Position numbers and translations under genes: made by a program. A stretch of DNA of 64,000 nt from Vespula vulgaris (lineage: Eukaryota > Arthropoda > Insecta > Hymenoptera > Vespidae), in NCBI RefSeq assembly GCF_905475345.1, contig NC_066587.1, positions 5,787,070 through 5,851,069 of the forward strand, in the 5' to 3' direction. The notes below the pieces were generated by a model. That model searched no databases. It saw only the letters and a list, made by a program, of their open reading frames with translations, and was not told the DNA's origin. Numbering within the stretch: position 1 is the first letter of the stretch; each line of letters begins with the position of its first letter. Of this stretch, positions 48,387 to 64,000 are shown piece by piece.

Positions 48387-48881
48387 GGACAGTACTAAAA
48401 GAAATAAAAGTAAGAATTTCATAATTTTCACTAATCTATAAATTACAAAAGTAAAAATAGTTTCGAAATACTTGTTTCTAAATACGTAAATATTCTTAAT
48501 AATATCTCATTTAGGTTTGCGGTTCTAAAACATTGGAGTGTGTTAATCTAGCGGAACTTAGAAAAGCTTTGAGGTTGTCATTACACTTACAATCAGAGGA
48601 TGTTGATAAAATCTTTCAACAAGCTTGCAATAAACCTGGTGACAATGTAGTAACTTACGGTAAATTATAATAATTTGTATAATTTTACAACAGTTGACAC
48701 AAATTCTTGTCAATTTTATAACAAATATTTCATTATATTCATATCAGTTAGACTGTAATTATATGTAATTACGTCATGATAATTTTATACAGAAGCCGTG
48801 CTTGGAGTATTAGCTACACGAGCAGAATTTGCGCATCTATTCACTGGGAATTCCGAGACAAGAAAAAAGAAGACCATTTGA
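35787..48881 (+). CDS. LPCAT: Lysophosphatidylcholine acyltransferase (LPCAT1/2 type) with EF-hand
   Basis: Exons: 35787-35912, 42263-42408, then either 45212-45429 or 46338-46552, then 47004-47116, 47200-47354, 47500-47637, 47746-47871, 47963-48110, 48205-48303, 48515-48659, 48793-48881; 500 or 499 aa. LPCATs re-acylate lysophosphatidylcholine with acyl-CoA in the ER and lipid droplets. A membrane segment spans residues about 43-76. Motif I HX4D is HSSFFD (133-138) or HSTFID, depending on the alternative exon. Motif [11 protein letters not shown] begins near 205, and VPVQPV and TWTWEGPGA follow as in LPCAT1/2. An EF-hand loop [12 protein letters not shown] is split by the 48110/48205 intron; a second hand is degenerate. 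The last four residues, KKTI, form a KKxx ER-retrieval signal. The first intron is 6.35 kb. Confidence 0.93.
35913..42262 (+). other. LPCAT intron 1
   Basis: A 6.35-kb intron (GTCAGT donor, TTACAG acceptor). It contains a CT tract (35922-35965), TA/TACA repeats (36216-36315 and 39253-39305), an AAT trinucleotide run (37129-37165), a long CT run (40381-40466) and a GAA/CTT tract pair (about 41432-41470 and 42010-42040). A 16-bp palindrome GACCTTTTAAAAGGTC lies at 37424-37439 and GTGTGCGCGCGCACAC near 37925. No alternative coding exon was recognised. Confidence 0.6.
40381..40466. repeat. (CT)n microsatellite in LPCAT intron 1
   Basis: Opens with CTGT variants, then an almost perfect CT run of about 60 bases. 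Confidence 0.9.
43173..43475. mobile_element. Candidate piggyBac-like MITE remnant
   Basis: In LPCAT intron 2. The left end reads TTAACTCTTTCGTTAT at 43173; the reverse complement of the right end reads TTAGCCCTTTCACTAT from 43475. Weaker mirrored similarity continues inward, including CGCTCGCTATA against CTGTCGCTATA and CGTGTGC against GTGTGCA. TTAA targets followed by CCCTTT-type ends are typical of piggyBac-related elements. The ends are diverged and the right target reads CTAA, so this would be an old, degraded copy with no coding capacity. Confidence 0.4.
45212..45429 (+). other. LPCAT alternative exon 3a
   Basis: 218 bp, acceptor ACGAAACAG, donor GTAGGT. It enters in phase 2 and leaves in phase 1. 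It encodes the acyltransferase motif I as APHSSFFD and the following PSIVAKGE...IPFFG segment, matching vertebrate LPCAT1 (APHSSYFD, IPIWG) most closely. It is an alternative to exon 3b. Confidence 0.88.
46338..46552 (+). other. LPCAT alternative exon 3b
   Basis: 215 bp, acceptor ACCTGCAG, donor GTATGT, same entry and exit phases as exon 3a. It encodes a homologous but divergent module: [17 protein letters not shown], then [10 protein letters not shown] and NPFTG. Catalytic His and Asp are kept and no stop is present, so it looks functional rather than a decayed duplicate. Confidence 0.88.
48339..48386. repeat. (TA)n microsatellite in LPCAT intron
   Basis: TA run preceded by CATACACA variants, in the intron after 48303. 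Confidence 0.88.
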
Positions 48882-50035
48882 GAGTGTCTCTTGGCCGCGT
48901 CTCGTATTCCTCAAAGAATTAGGGAGCAACGTGACTCCAATAGGCCACTTCTCAGCCAAATTTGTTCTAGCCCTGTATAACTAGGTAATTTCTTATGCGA
49001 TCGTTGAGACTATTTCTTCTCCTACATATATGCTTAGCAAATTTTTTAAATAACATCTATATCTTCGATGAAATAGTAACGTCTTCGAGAAATTTTATGG
49101 TGATTGATGAATTGAGCCTGCATAGTAAGCATACTACTGATCTAATCGGATTATAAATTGTATGAAAAAATGTGCGGAAACTTTTTTTTAAGCTGTATAC
49201 AAATAAATAAATAAATATATATATGTATATATATATTTATATATTTATATATAAATTAATTCGAATAAAATATTCGAATTTGAACAACATTAAATCAATC
49301 CAATATTTGTTCAGGTTTATTAAATTTAAATAATCAATTTGGTTATTTAAATTCCGCTATAATGACGCTATGGGATAAAATATGTAAAATCGAACAGATA
49401 CTCGCAAAGAAAATGACACGAGTCATTTAACAATATAATTTAATAATAATTGCTTTTTTATTGTCTCAAAGTATTTTTTCGTTCGACTTACATTTTATTT
49501 CAACGATTAAAAGTAGAAATTATTTAGAATAGGCCTTATTCTGTTAGTTATATAGATATTACGATGAATTTTTCACCTTTATGAGGTTTCACACTCGGAA
49601 TCAAAATTAAGTATGCAATACATATTAAAACTTTTGTTAAATAAAAGCATGCAGAATCCTTGCTGTGAGACTGGAAGATAAAGTCGGACGTATCGTCCAT
49701 AGGAAACGTTATTTAGTCCTATAATCGCTTTAGATTGCTCAGGGTTTGCAAAATGCGAAAATTATTGAATGAGTGCTCGATTATTTTATGTTTGTGGAAA
49801 TTAATCACAAAGATCTGCTCGGTCACTTGATCGAGTTTTTAGTAAATCGAAGTACACTAATTATGAGTACCTAGAAGTTGAACATGCATTTAGAATAAAT
49901 ATGTTATAAAATTTATTCTTTGCTCGATAACAATACATGCTGCAGTATTTAATATTTAATATACACACATATATAATATAATGATACATTGGTCGTGAAA
50001 TACAATAAAATGTTACTTATTGTATATTGTATATA

Positions 50036-50037
<2 letters not shown>

Positions 50038-50072
<35 letters not shown>

Positions 50073-50115
50073 TGACGTATGTATGTGTGTGTGTGTGTGT
50101 GCGTGCGTGTGTGTG
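50038..50115. repeat. (TA)n then (TG)n compound microsatellite
   Basis: TA run (about 50038-50068), a short unique spacer, then a TG run with CG interruptions to about 50115. Peptides read from it are artefacts. Confidence 0.88.
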
Positions 50116-50399
50116 TACGTGCGCGATGCGTGTAATGTATATACACAAAATATATACTTGTACATATAGATACAATAAAATATTCTTACAAGGTATGAAT
50201 TATCTTGACAAGTAGTGTAGATATATTTTATCTCTGCCTATAAATTGGCAAAAATTATTTATTTACATTACGAGTTTATTTTAAGTACGAAACAAGACTG
50301 AAAAAATATATATATATATAAAGAATATAATAGATCTCTAGACTATCACATAAAATTTTAGATATCATAGAGTTCCAATTGTTAGTTAAGAAAATAATG

Positions 50400-50401
<2 letters not shown>

Positions 50402-50447
<46 letters not shown>
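50402..50447. repeat. (TA)n microsatellite
   Basis: Uninterrupted TA dinucleotide run. Confidence 0.9.
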
Positions 50448-51352
50448 GTATACTCTTAAAGAGACTCTGAAAGAGTTATTGATAGAGCCTGATTATCACA
50501 ACTAATTTCTTAGAAGCTCACCAATGTACTTCGGTAGAGTACTACTATATTATAACTTTAAATATCATTTAAATAAATATTAACTATAATAACATTTACA
50601 ACTCAATTCTGAGATTACATATTTTCATGTATCAAAAACAATAGTGACTACTGATGATAAATCTTAATTATTGACTTTTTGAACAGATACATTATACATA
50701 ATGATAATCACGACTGTGTTATGCAATAGACACAGTGTATTAATACTGTTGCCTCTTATTAATATGTACAGGCTCAAAATGATATCATCTTCAACAATTA
50801 TAGAAAAAAGGATATAAAAATTATATGCAAGCATAAAAATTCTATATCGAAAAAATTTCTATAATGAAAAAAGAAACGAATTTTTAGATATTTCTAATCT
50901 GCACTTATAAAAAAGCATATCTAAATTTGTCATAAATATAAAAAAAAAATCAAAATTAAATCACACTAAGTATTGTTTACAAACTTGCATTACGAAAATT
51001 TGTTCTCGCACATACATTATTTTCTATTTGTTCTCATGCGTTACAATTACATTTTAAAAGGCACACCACAATTTTAACGATATTTATAAGAAAATCACAG
51101 TAAACGTAATCTCTTATTAAAAGTAATATTCTATTTTATAATTTCTTTAAATATTAAATTTTATCAATGTGTGCGAGCATAAAATTATGCATGTATTTAT
51201 ACGTAATATTTATTCTATATAATTGACTGAAAAAAAAAGAAAATCTGGAAAAAGTTAAAAAAAATCAAATGATATTCATATATATAAAAAAAAAAAAAAA
51301 TCGAAATTATATACATTGCGCGAAGAATAGAAAAATATTATGAACGACATAA

Positions 51353-54300
51353 CTATTTTTTCTTGAAAATACTCGTCACTGTCGAAGAACTAGGTCTTTG
51401 TTGAAATATCTTGCTCATTCTTTGTCGCATATCCTCTACACCCTGACCTACATTTACTGTCGCCATTGATAAAGAAAGCCCAGAACTCATTGAGCTTGAT
51501 CTAAAATCATAAAAAAAAAATCACATAAATATTTCTACTAATATACAGAGATTCGCTATTAAAAATGCATTACCTTTCGATTGGTTTAACAATATCTTGA
51601 TGAGATTCCGCTTCTCGTAATAAAGATTTTACCGTTTCTCTTTGTTGCGGTAAATTTTGATTAATCAAAGTTTCCAAATGCCTTAAACCAGGTAATATAA
51701 CGCCAGAAATACACTGATTGCTTAACGGACAATAAACTAGAACTGAATAGGCTTCGACCAAAGCATTGCAAAGATCTACTTTACGATTCTGTTGCATCGC
51801 TGTTGCAGTTATTCCAGTCAATTGTGTGGCAATAACTGTAAAGTTAAATAAGAATTAACCGTTATAATCAGTTGCAATTGCCGATATAATCATTGCAGTA
51901 GAATTTTATTGTCAGAAATAGAATTATAAAAAACTTGTATGAAGAGCACAAACGGATTATAACTTTATAAATCTTACCATCCTCTATATAACTTTGAGGA
52001 CAACTTGGAGCAATATAAGCTAAAGTTGAAACAAGAGGTGTAGCTAATACAGACAAAATATTTTGTGATTCTCTTGCAATAGTTTCTAAAGTTAACCGTG
52101 CCTTATCACGCGCTTCTCTTACTTTACATTCTGTGATAAGACGACCTAAAGGAGGTATGACTGCTGCTTTCACAGTTCTAAAATAAAAATATTATATAAC
52201 TTTATATTTTTTTAGAAATATATAATATATAAAATATTACTTACATATCTGGATCACTAGCTAATGTTACAATAGCTGGAACTATTCTTCCATTTATCAA
52301 TCGATCTGAAGTATGAGCTATGATAGAACCAAATAATGTTGCAACTGCACATCTTACACTAGATCTTTGATGCACCACACCTGTAATACACAGCCGTAAA
52401 TAAATAGTTAAAAAATCAACATTACAATCAATAAGATAATAAAAATTACCATCCCATAAGCCTGTTAGTACATGCTCTTGCATTTCTTCTTTAGCACATA
52501 ACTTTATAATTGCGATCTGAAGACTTGTAATACTGATACCGCTCATGGACAGAACAACTAAAAATTGTTTTATAGATTTTGATACTTCAACACCATTTAA
52601 AGTGCTTAGCATAATCAAGTAAGCTGGAATCAATGTTAAGCTGAGATTTTTATTATCCATTGATAATGTTGATAATTGTTTTTCTAGTTCCGTTATTTCT
52701 GGTAAGAATATTGGTTGAATCTGCAGTATAAGAAGAATTCTATAAATAAAATTTACGATACTATAATATTCAAATGCTATTATATAGTATTATAGACTCT
52801 AGGAATTACCCTTGTCTGAGTAATATATCTTCCAAAACCATTGCACAATGATTGTATATATGTGAGCAATGAATTTAAAACACTCTCTTGTATTATTTCT
52901 GTAGATCTTACTATTTCAAGAATATCTATAATCCTGAAAGTAAGTATTATAATTTTGTATAAAAAGTAAGTTAGTACAAAAATATAAAATTTATAATACT
53001 TACAATTTATTAGTAAACCATTCTAATTCCGGCCATAAATCATTTTCCCAGGTATTTGAAAAAAATGTATTTAAAAGTGTACCTATGTCTGTGTCACCAT
53101 CATAAAATACTTTTGGGTTGATTATATCACAATGACATATGGACAAAAACTCGACAGCTAAAATGAAAAATTAATTTTTGTTAATATTATAATGCATATA
53201 TTATAAACATTATAATATTATAATGTTTACATTTGTATTTTTTATAATTTACTTACGTAATTCTTGAGAAGTTGAAGGTTCTACAGAAGTTCTAACAGTA
53301 TCAGTATCAGCAACACACACAACAGTGTGAGGAAGTAAATATTGTAAAACGCTAATTAACGATTCTATTCTCTCTTCGTCAATATTTTCTTTAACAGGTG
53401 AATTTTGAAGATTCGTAGGTTTTATATGATTTTTTACTTTCGAAATTAAACGTGGCAAAAGATGTGATCTTAATCTTTTTAAAGATAACGCCCATTGTGC
53501 TAAGATAGGTAAAAATATAGAAGATGCTGTATTTACTACTATAGAAGAAGAATCATTCAAGGCTGTTAGAGCAAGTTCTTCACACTACAAATACAAAACA
53601 GAATATTAATAGATATATATAGAATCTAAAAATCATATAGAGTACTACCTGAAAATATTTGTCTGGATCATCCATTAATGCTACAAGAAGAGCCAAACTT
53701 CTTACTACACTAGCTCTGACTGAAGGATCTTTATCTTCTAAAAGCATTTGTTGTAGCATAGACAGCATAAGAGAATTTCTAATAGAAACTGACGTATATG
53801 GAGCTAATGCAGAACAACATTCAACAGCTAATAATCTTCTTTCTGGATATTTATGTTGACTTTGTTCCCAACAGAGAGTTAAAACTTCTTCTCCTCCAAT
53901 AGATTCATCTTCAAGTTTTGCCATTGCCACCAAACCTAATAAATAAAATAAATATATATATATATATAAATATCTCCTTGTTTTAATTACATAATTAAAT
54001 TTTTAAAAATAGACACTAACCAGCTAATATCATTTGTCGTTCTTCTTCTTGTGGTCTCTTTTTTAAATTAAAAAGAAGTTGTAATAATTTCTCCCTCTCT
54101 CCAGAATCGGAATGTAAACGAACTGTGCTTAATATTAAAGGTATAACTTCTTCTCGTTTGTTCAATATAATATTAGGTACTATTCGAGGTAATGTTTGTG
54201 CCAAAATGTTAACAAGTGTATCGCGAGAAACTCCATATTTAAATGGTTCTTCTGCCACTGATATTATAGAACTTGAAATATTCACCAAACAAAGACCAAT

Positions 54301-56179
54301 AACTTCTAACTTAAATTTTATTGGTAAAAGTCTGAAATGTATAGATATATTAATATATCTTTTATATAATTATACATTAATTTATAAATTTGTATACCTC
54401 GATGGTGCATTTGATAAAATAGTTGAACCTTCTGTAACATCAGTCCTTGGTAACTGTATTCTTGTCCATTCTTTATCTCCTGGATCAGTTTCACCTAAAC
54501 TTACTACTACAGAAACACTATCATCTTCTTCTGGATCTTGAGTTGCGTTTGAAACATCGCGTGGCGGAGATTCAAGAATTTCAAATTTATCTGGTGTTGT
54601 AGAATTCGAATTTATAGATTGGATGGTACCATTACTACGTTGCTAAATCAAACATACATATAGATTTATAAAAATCAAGTTTTTTAAAAATAAAAAAACT
54701 AACAGATAATAATATTCCATATACCTTACTATCTTGTACCAAATTTTCATTAGTAGTATCAATATAATGCTGGAGATCCATCTTCTCTTTTTCTAATAAT
54801 GCAATTTGCTGTTTTAATTGTTCTATTTGCTCTATCTATAATAAAATAATAATTGAAAAATTGAAAAATTATAAGCTGCACATACAAAATACAAACCATT
54901 TCTTTCAACTCATTCTCCTTTCTTTCTGCTTCAGTATTTCCAAATTCAGTTTGAACAGAAATATTTACAGAAGGTGGTTTATCATGACCATTAGCTCTCA
55001 TATATTCTCTATAAATCTGTAATAATCCAGAAGGTTTTGGAATGTTCAAACCAACATCCTGCCAATCTTCAAGTTCTTGATTTTCATTTTCGTCACTAAA
55101 TGTTATTGATGTTAATTTATAAGAATGTGTAAGCAAATATTCATGAACTAGAAAATTTAAAGCTCTTTGTTCATGAGGTTTTATAGGATTATCATTAATA
55201 ATTTGTTTATCAGAACGTTTATCAGGTGTTGCAGTATCAAATTCTGAAATATTAAAAGAAAGAAATTTAATTATATAATAAAAATGCAAAGAAACATTTG
55301 AAAAAGGAAAACAAACCTGTAACAACAGTAAGATTTGCACGTAAGGCAGAAATACTTTCTCTTGCATTCCTAAGTTCAAATTCCAAAATTGCAACTCTTT
55401 CATCAATTCCAGTACCATCTTCAGAGTACCTTGTCATATCAAGCGAATCCAAAGTAGCTTGACTAGAAGACCTAGCTAATATTTTGTTTCAAATATATAT
55501 ATAATAATTTTCAAATTGTTTCTATTCATATTATTTATGTATATATATTATATATATGTCATTTTAAATATCATTAAAAAATATCTAATACTTTAATTTA
55601 TTCAAAATTGATAAAAAATATATATAAAAAAAAGCCTTATTATAATATCTACAAAATTTACTTACGCATAGGTGTATATGGTTCTGGTTTAATATTTTGA
55701 TTTTCAAAATTACATGGATTAGAAAAGTATTCTTTAAGAATTGGTAATTCTCTTCCTGCTTCGCATAATTCTGCATGTAATTCCAAAGCTGTTAGTAAAA
55801 ATTTTTCGTTTAAAAGTTTCGTAGCAATTTCTTCGTAAGATACTATCGATCGTACGGCGGGAATTCCTAAAAATGATGATATATATAATTATTCATAATA
55901 TTAAAAAATAATAAATTATAAAAAAATGACGAAAAAAATCTTCAACATACATATAGATGACGTATACAAATGTAGAGTTTCATGTATACAGACATTCACA
56001 AACTTATTAAGTAACAAACTATTATAAATTAATTCATAAATTGCTATATGAAATAGAACAATTTAACTCTGTTGTGAAAAGATTGCATTAAAATTGCTAG
56101 AAAGAAATCTAAAAAAATCATTAAAATTACCTTTGTTTGTAGACAAGGGATTCCTAACCTCTTCTATAGAACCTGCCAT
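51353..56179 (-). CDS. RELCH: RAB11-binding protein RELCH (KIAA1468-like; LisH, coiled coil, HEAT)
   Basis: Sixteen minus-strand exons: 56131-56179, 55666-55866, 55317-55475, 54897-55243, 54725-54835, 54398-54642, 54021-54331, 53649-53935, 53257-53584, 53004-53157, 52810-52933, 52450-52720, 52245-52380, 51978-52177, 51574-51835, 51353-51500; 1110 aa (human about 1216). RELCH binds RAB11 and promotes cholesterol transfer from recycling endosomes to the trans-Golgi. The LisH motif (ALNFLVHEYLLTHSYKLTS) and the following DVGLNIPKP segment are near-identical to the vertebrate family. A coiled coil (IEQIEQLKQQIALLEKEK) comes next, then HEAT-type helical repeats such as DKDPSVRASVVRSLALL and HQRSSVRCAVATLFGSI. 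The start MAGSIEEVRNP is the first Met of an exon with no upstream in-frame alternative examined. Confidence 0.92.
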
Positions 56180-57224
56180 CGTTTTAATATTTATTTATAC
56201 CTTAAGACAAAGTGACATGTTTTGTATTACTTATCAATAATATCAGTATACCATGTTGTGTACTTATTAATATTAGGCCGAATAATTAAAATTATTTTGT
56301 TCGTAATACACAAAGTTACTTCACATCTGTGACGATTAACGTAATGTCACACGTACATATTACAGTCTGGTGCAACTGTTGATATATAGGTATATACAAA
56401 TGTCCAACATACGTAGATGCATATATAAACATTTTTACAACTCAATATGTCACTATAATAGACTTAATTTGCGACGGAAGATATGTTTTTAATTAAATAA
56501 ATAAATTATATTTGTATAATAGATAATATAAAAAAGGAAATGATATTCAATATACAATATAAAAGATAATGCACTATTAAATATATTTAATTAATTTGTA
56601 CATACAATTTCTATTTATAAGTTAATTCCTTAATTTTTATGTTACAAAAATTATTTTTTCCAACATTCTGCAAATGCTTTGATTTTTGTTATTTCATTTT
56701 CATTTCTTACTTGAAATAATTATAGATTATATTATATTATATTCATTTTATTATATAAAAATTATTGATACATACCATCAATTTAATGTAACATACACAC
56801 ACCACATCAAAGTTAATAATTATGTAAATGTAAAATGACGTATTCATATATCGTGAGTAAAGTCAGTAGCCAATAAAATTGCAGATGCCATGATATTCAT
56901 CATTTACATGACGAGAGTGATTATAATTATACTATCACTAAAATATCATAATTTTGTAGATTTTTTACAAAAACACATTCACGATAGCAGATAACTTAAT
57001 CCGCTAAAAAATTTTATTGAGTATCTACACAGTTAAACAATTTTCATTGAAATATATATAATATGGCTAAAACGCCAATTTCAAAGATTCACTGATACAC
57101 TGTATCATAATATTAATACAAAATAGTCATTCAATGTCTTACAAATACAAAAGTTAATACAAATAATTAAATACATAATTTATAAAAATAATAATCACTG
57201 TTCTGTGTCATTGACAATGAGATA
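56180..57224. other. Short intergenic region between BLM and RELCH
   Basis: About 1 kb of AT-rich sequence between the BLM stop and the RELCH start, both on the minus strand. It must hold the BLM 3' end and the RELCH promoter. A minus-strand poly(A) signal candidate lies near 57012 (TTTATT on the plus strand). No exon was seen. Confidence 0.6.
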
Positions 57225-62655
<5,431 letters not shown>

Positions 62656-63627
62656 ATTGACAATTTAATGTTCCACATATAAATACCGTTTACTAACAAA
62701 GCTTTGTTTACAAAAACAATGGACTAAAAAGCATTTTTTGAGAGTTCTTTTCACGACTTCATTATTAGAAAACTATAACATTAAATACAATTTAATTAAG
62801 TTAAATAAATCTTTAAATCTATACTTTTAAATATAATACGTACATTATGTAAAAACCTTTTATTGTCAAATAAGTTATCGGTTTAGGCGGGAAACTATGT
62901 AACAAAAGACCACGTGTATATTTTTATAAACTAGATAGTCAAATCATTTATCAGGTTCTCTATTTGACAATTATATTTGTTACGATAATTTACTATACAT
63001 ATATTCATTAAATGTACAAATATTTTATGTACAATCAATTTCATTTCACGTAAAAAATGGAATTAACTTTCACCGATCACAAATACCTAATTCTATTCAA
63101 AGCTCGAACCATCCACTATGAAGTTAGTAGAAAGTTGCAGTTAATATTGAAATAGAACAATTTGCATTTCGAGATTGCTTTTGTAGATTTCGTCGTAGTT
63201 CAGATCATTCCTCCCTCTAATCAATGATAACTATTTTATAAGTCTGTCGTATACTACTTTATCAATGGACATACTAAATTCTACTGTAATATCAATTAAT
63301 TTTGGAAAATCTTATAAATTAATGTATTGTTATACATGAAAAAAAAAATAATTTTTTTACGATATTAAGAATACATTATTTAAGCCTTTTATAAAGTATA
63401 TCTTTTATCAGTAGAATGTATTCAAATGTAGTAAATGTAATATGTGTAATATATGTCATGACTTATCAAATAAATATTATAATTATTTTATAAGAGTAGT
63501 TAAAAAAAGGATTAAAATAAAAAATAATACTGATCGTTGAATTAATTATATTGAGTTTTAATAGTTTTTTTTTGTGTATAATCGGTGACAGGTATCAAGG
63601 CCCAAAAAACTATTAAAAACATATACG
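62656..63627. other. BLM upstream region
   Basis: AT-rich, single-copy sequence upstream of the BLM start codon and before a possible plus-strand first exon. It probably holds the BLM promoter and perhaps a divergent one. No motif stands out. Confidence 0.5.
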
Positions 63628-64000
63628 ATGTTATCAAAAATTATTATTATATTTTATCTGGGAATACTTTCACTCTGCTGTTTGTCTATAAAGCACATAT
63701 CTACTAATTGGTAATTTTCTCTTAATTAATTAATTAAAAATAATTGAGTATGTTTATCCTATTAATTAATAAAATATTTTATAATTTTTAATAAGGAATT
63801 ATTTATAATATTTCAATATTAAACGTCTGTTCTTTAGGAAATTACTTATTCTTTAAATTGAATGATTAACGAATAAAATGGTCAATGAATTCAAGGTTCT
63901 TAGATTGCTATAGTTCTGCCTTACATGACTATGTGTCACATATTGTTATCAGTACATATATCAATTTGTATAGAGAACATAGTTTTATTACAGCAGAACT
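63628..64000 (+). CDS. Possible 5' exons of a secreted or receptor protein, partial
   Basis: ATG at 63628 opens a 27-codon segment MLSKIIIIFYLGILSLCCLS..., a typical signal peptide: one Lys, then a hydrophobic core, then small residues and Cys. A GTAATT donor after 63710 could join to a segment from 63914 (acceptor CTATAG), which stays open to the window end in the matching phase and gives CSALHDYVSHIVIST... A receptor or secreted protein N-terminus is possible, but no family is recognised. Without splicing the frame stops after 28 residues. The acceptor has a poor pyrimidine tract, so this is tentative. Confidence 0.25.

Larger units (their letters stand above)
48882..51352. other. Convergent intergenic region, LPCAT and RELCH 3' ends
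   Basis: AT-rich region between the two stop codons. LPCAT poly(A) signals AATAAA are seen in the run near 49200. Minus-strand signals for RELCH (TTTATT on the plus strand) lie around 51195-51215. TA and TG microsatellites occur at 50038-50115 and 50402-50447. No exon was recognised. Confidence 0.6.

Overview
This is a 64 kb piece of an AT-rich animal nuclear genome. Genes have many short exons, GT-AG introns of about 60-900 bp, and long gene-free stretches full of (CT)n/(GA)n and (TA)n microsatellites. The gene set, intron style and base composition fit an insect, most likely a hymenopteran (bee, wasp or ant). That taxonomic call is inference. No bacterial, plasmid, phage or CRISPR features were seen, and no tRNA or rRNA gene was recognised.

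Layout. From 1 to 17.6 kb there is no convincing gene. It is a desert of purine/pyrimidine microsatellites with a few GC-richer non-coding islands, a cluster of CAGGTA motifs near 7.4-7.6 kb and a 104-bp tandem repeat near 9.6-9.9 kb. From 17.6 to 32.2 kb lie four genes: a DTWD2-type tRNA-uridine aminocarboxypropyltransferase (+), PRMT7 (-), an SLC6 B0AT-like amino-acid transporter (-) and an AIRIM/C1orf109-like ribosome-maturation factor (-). A 1.18-kb non-autonomous DNA transposon (32545-33720) sits just upstream of the last. From 35.8 to 48.9 kb is LPCAT (+), a phospholipid-remodelling acyltransferase with EF-hands. From 51.4 to 56.2 kb is RELCH (-), a RAB11-binding LisH/HEAT protein. From 57.2 to 62.7 kb is the BLM RecQ helicase (-). 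A possible first exon of a secreted or receptor protein lies at 63.6 kb and runs off the window.

The exon models were assembled by hand from splice sites, phase and family alignment recalled from knowledge. Summed exon lengths are exact multiples of three for all seven models: DTWD2 261 aa, PRMT7 708 aa, SLC6 729 aa, AIRIM 209 aa, LPCAT 500 or 499 aa, RELCH 1110 aa and BLM 1389 aa. The genes are ordinary housekeeping or transport genes and do not form one pathway.

The most striking observation is in LPCAT. Two tandem versions of the exon that carries the catalytic HX4D motif (45212-45429 and 46338-46552) have identical splice phases. Their lengths are both 3n+2, so using both or neither breaks the reading frame. 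This is the signature of mutually exclusive splicing that swaps the active-site module. Other points of interest are a stop-free 78-bp in-frame intron in the SLC6 gene, the CAGGTA cluster, and the transposon in the AIRIM upstream region.
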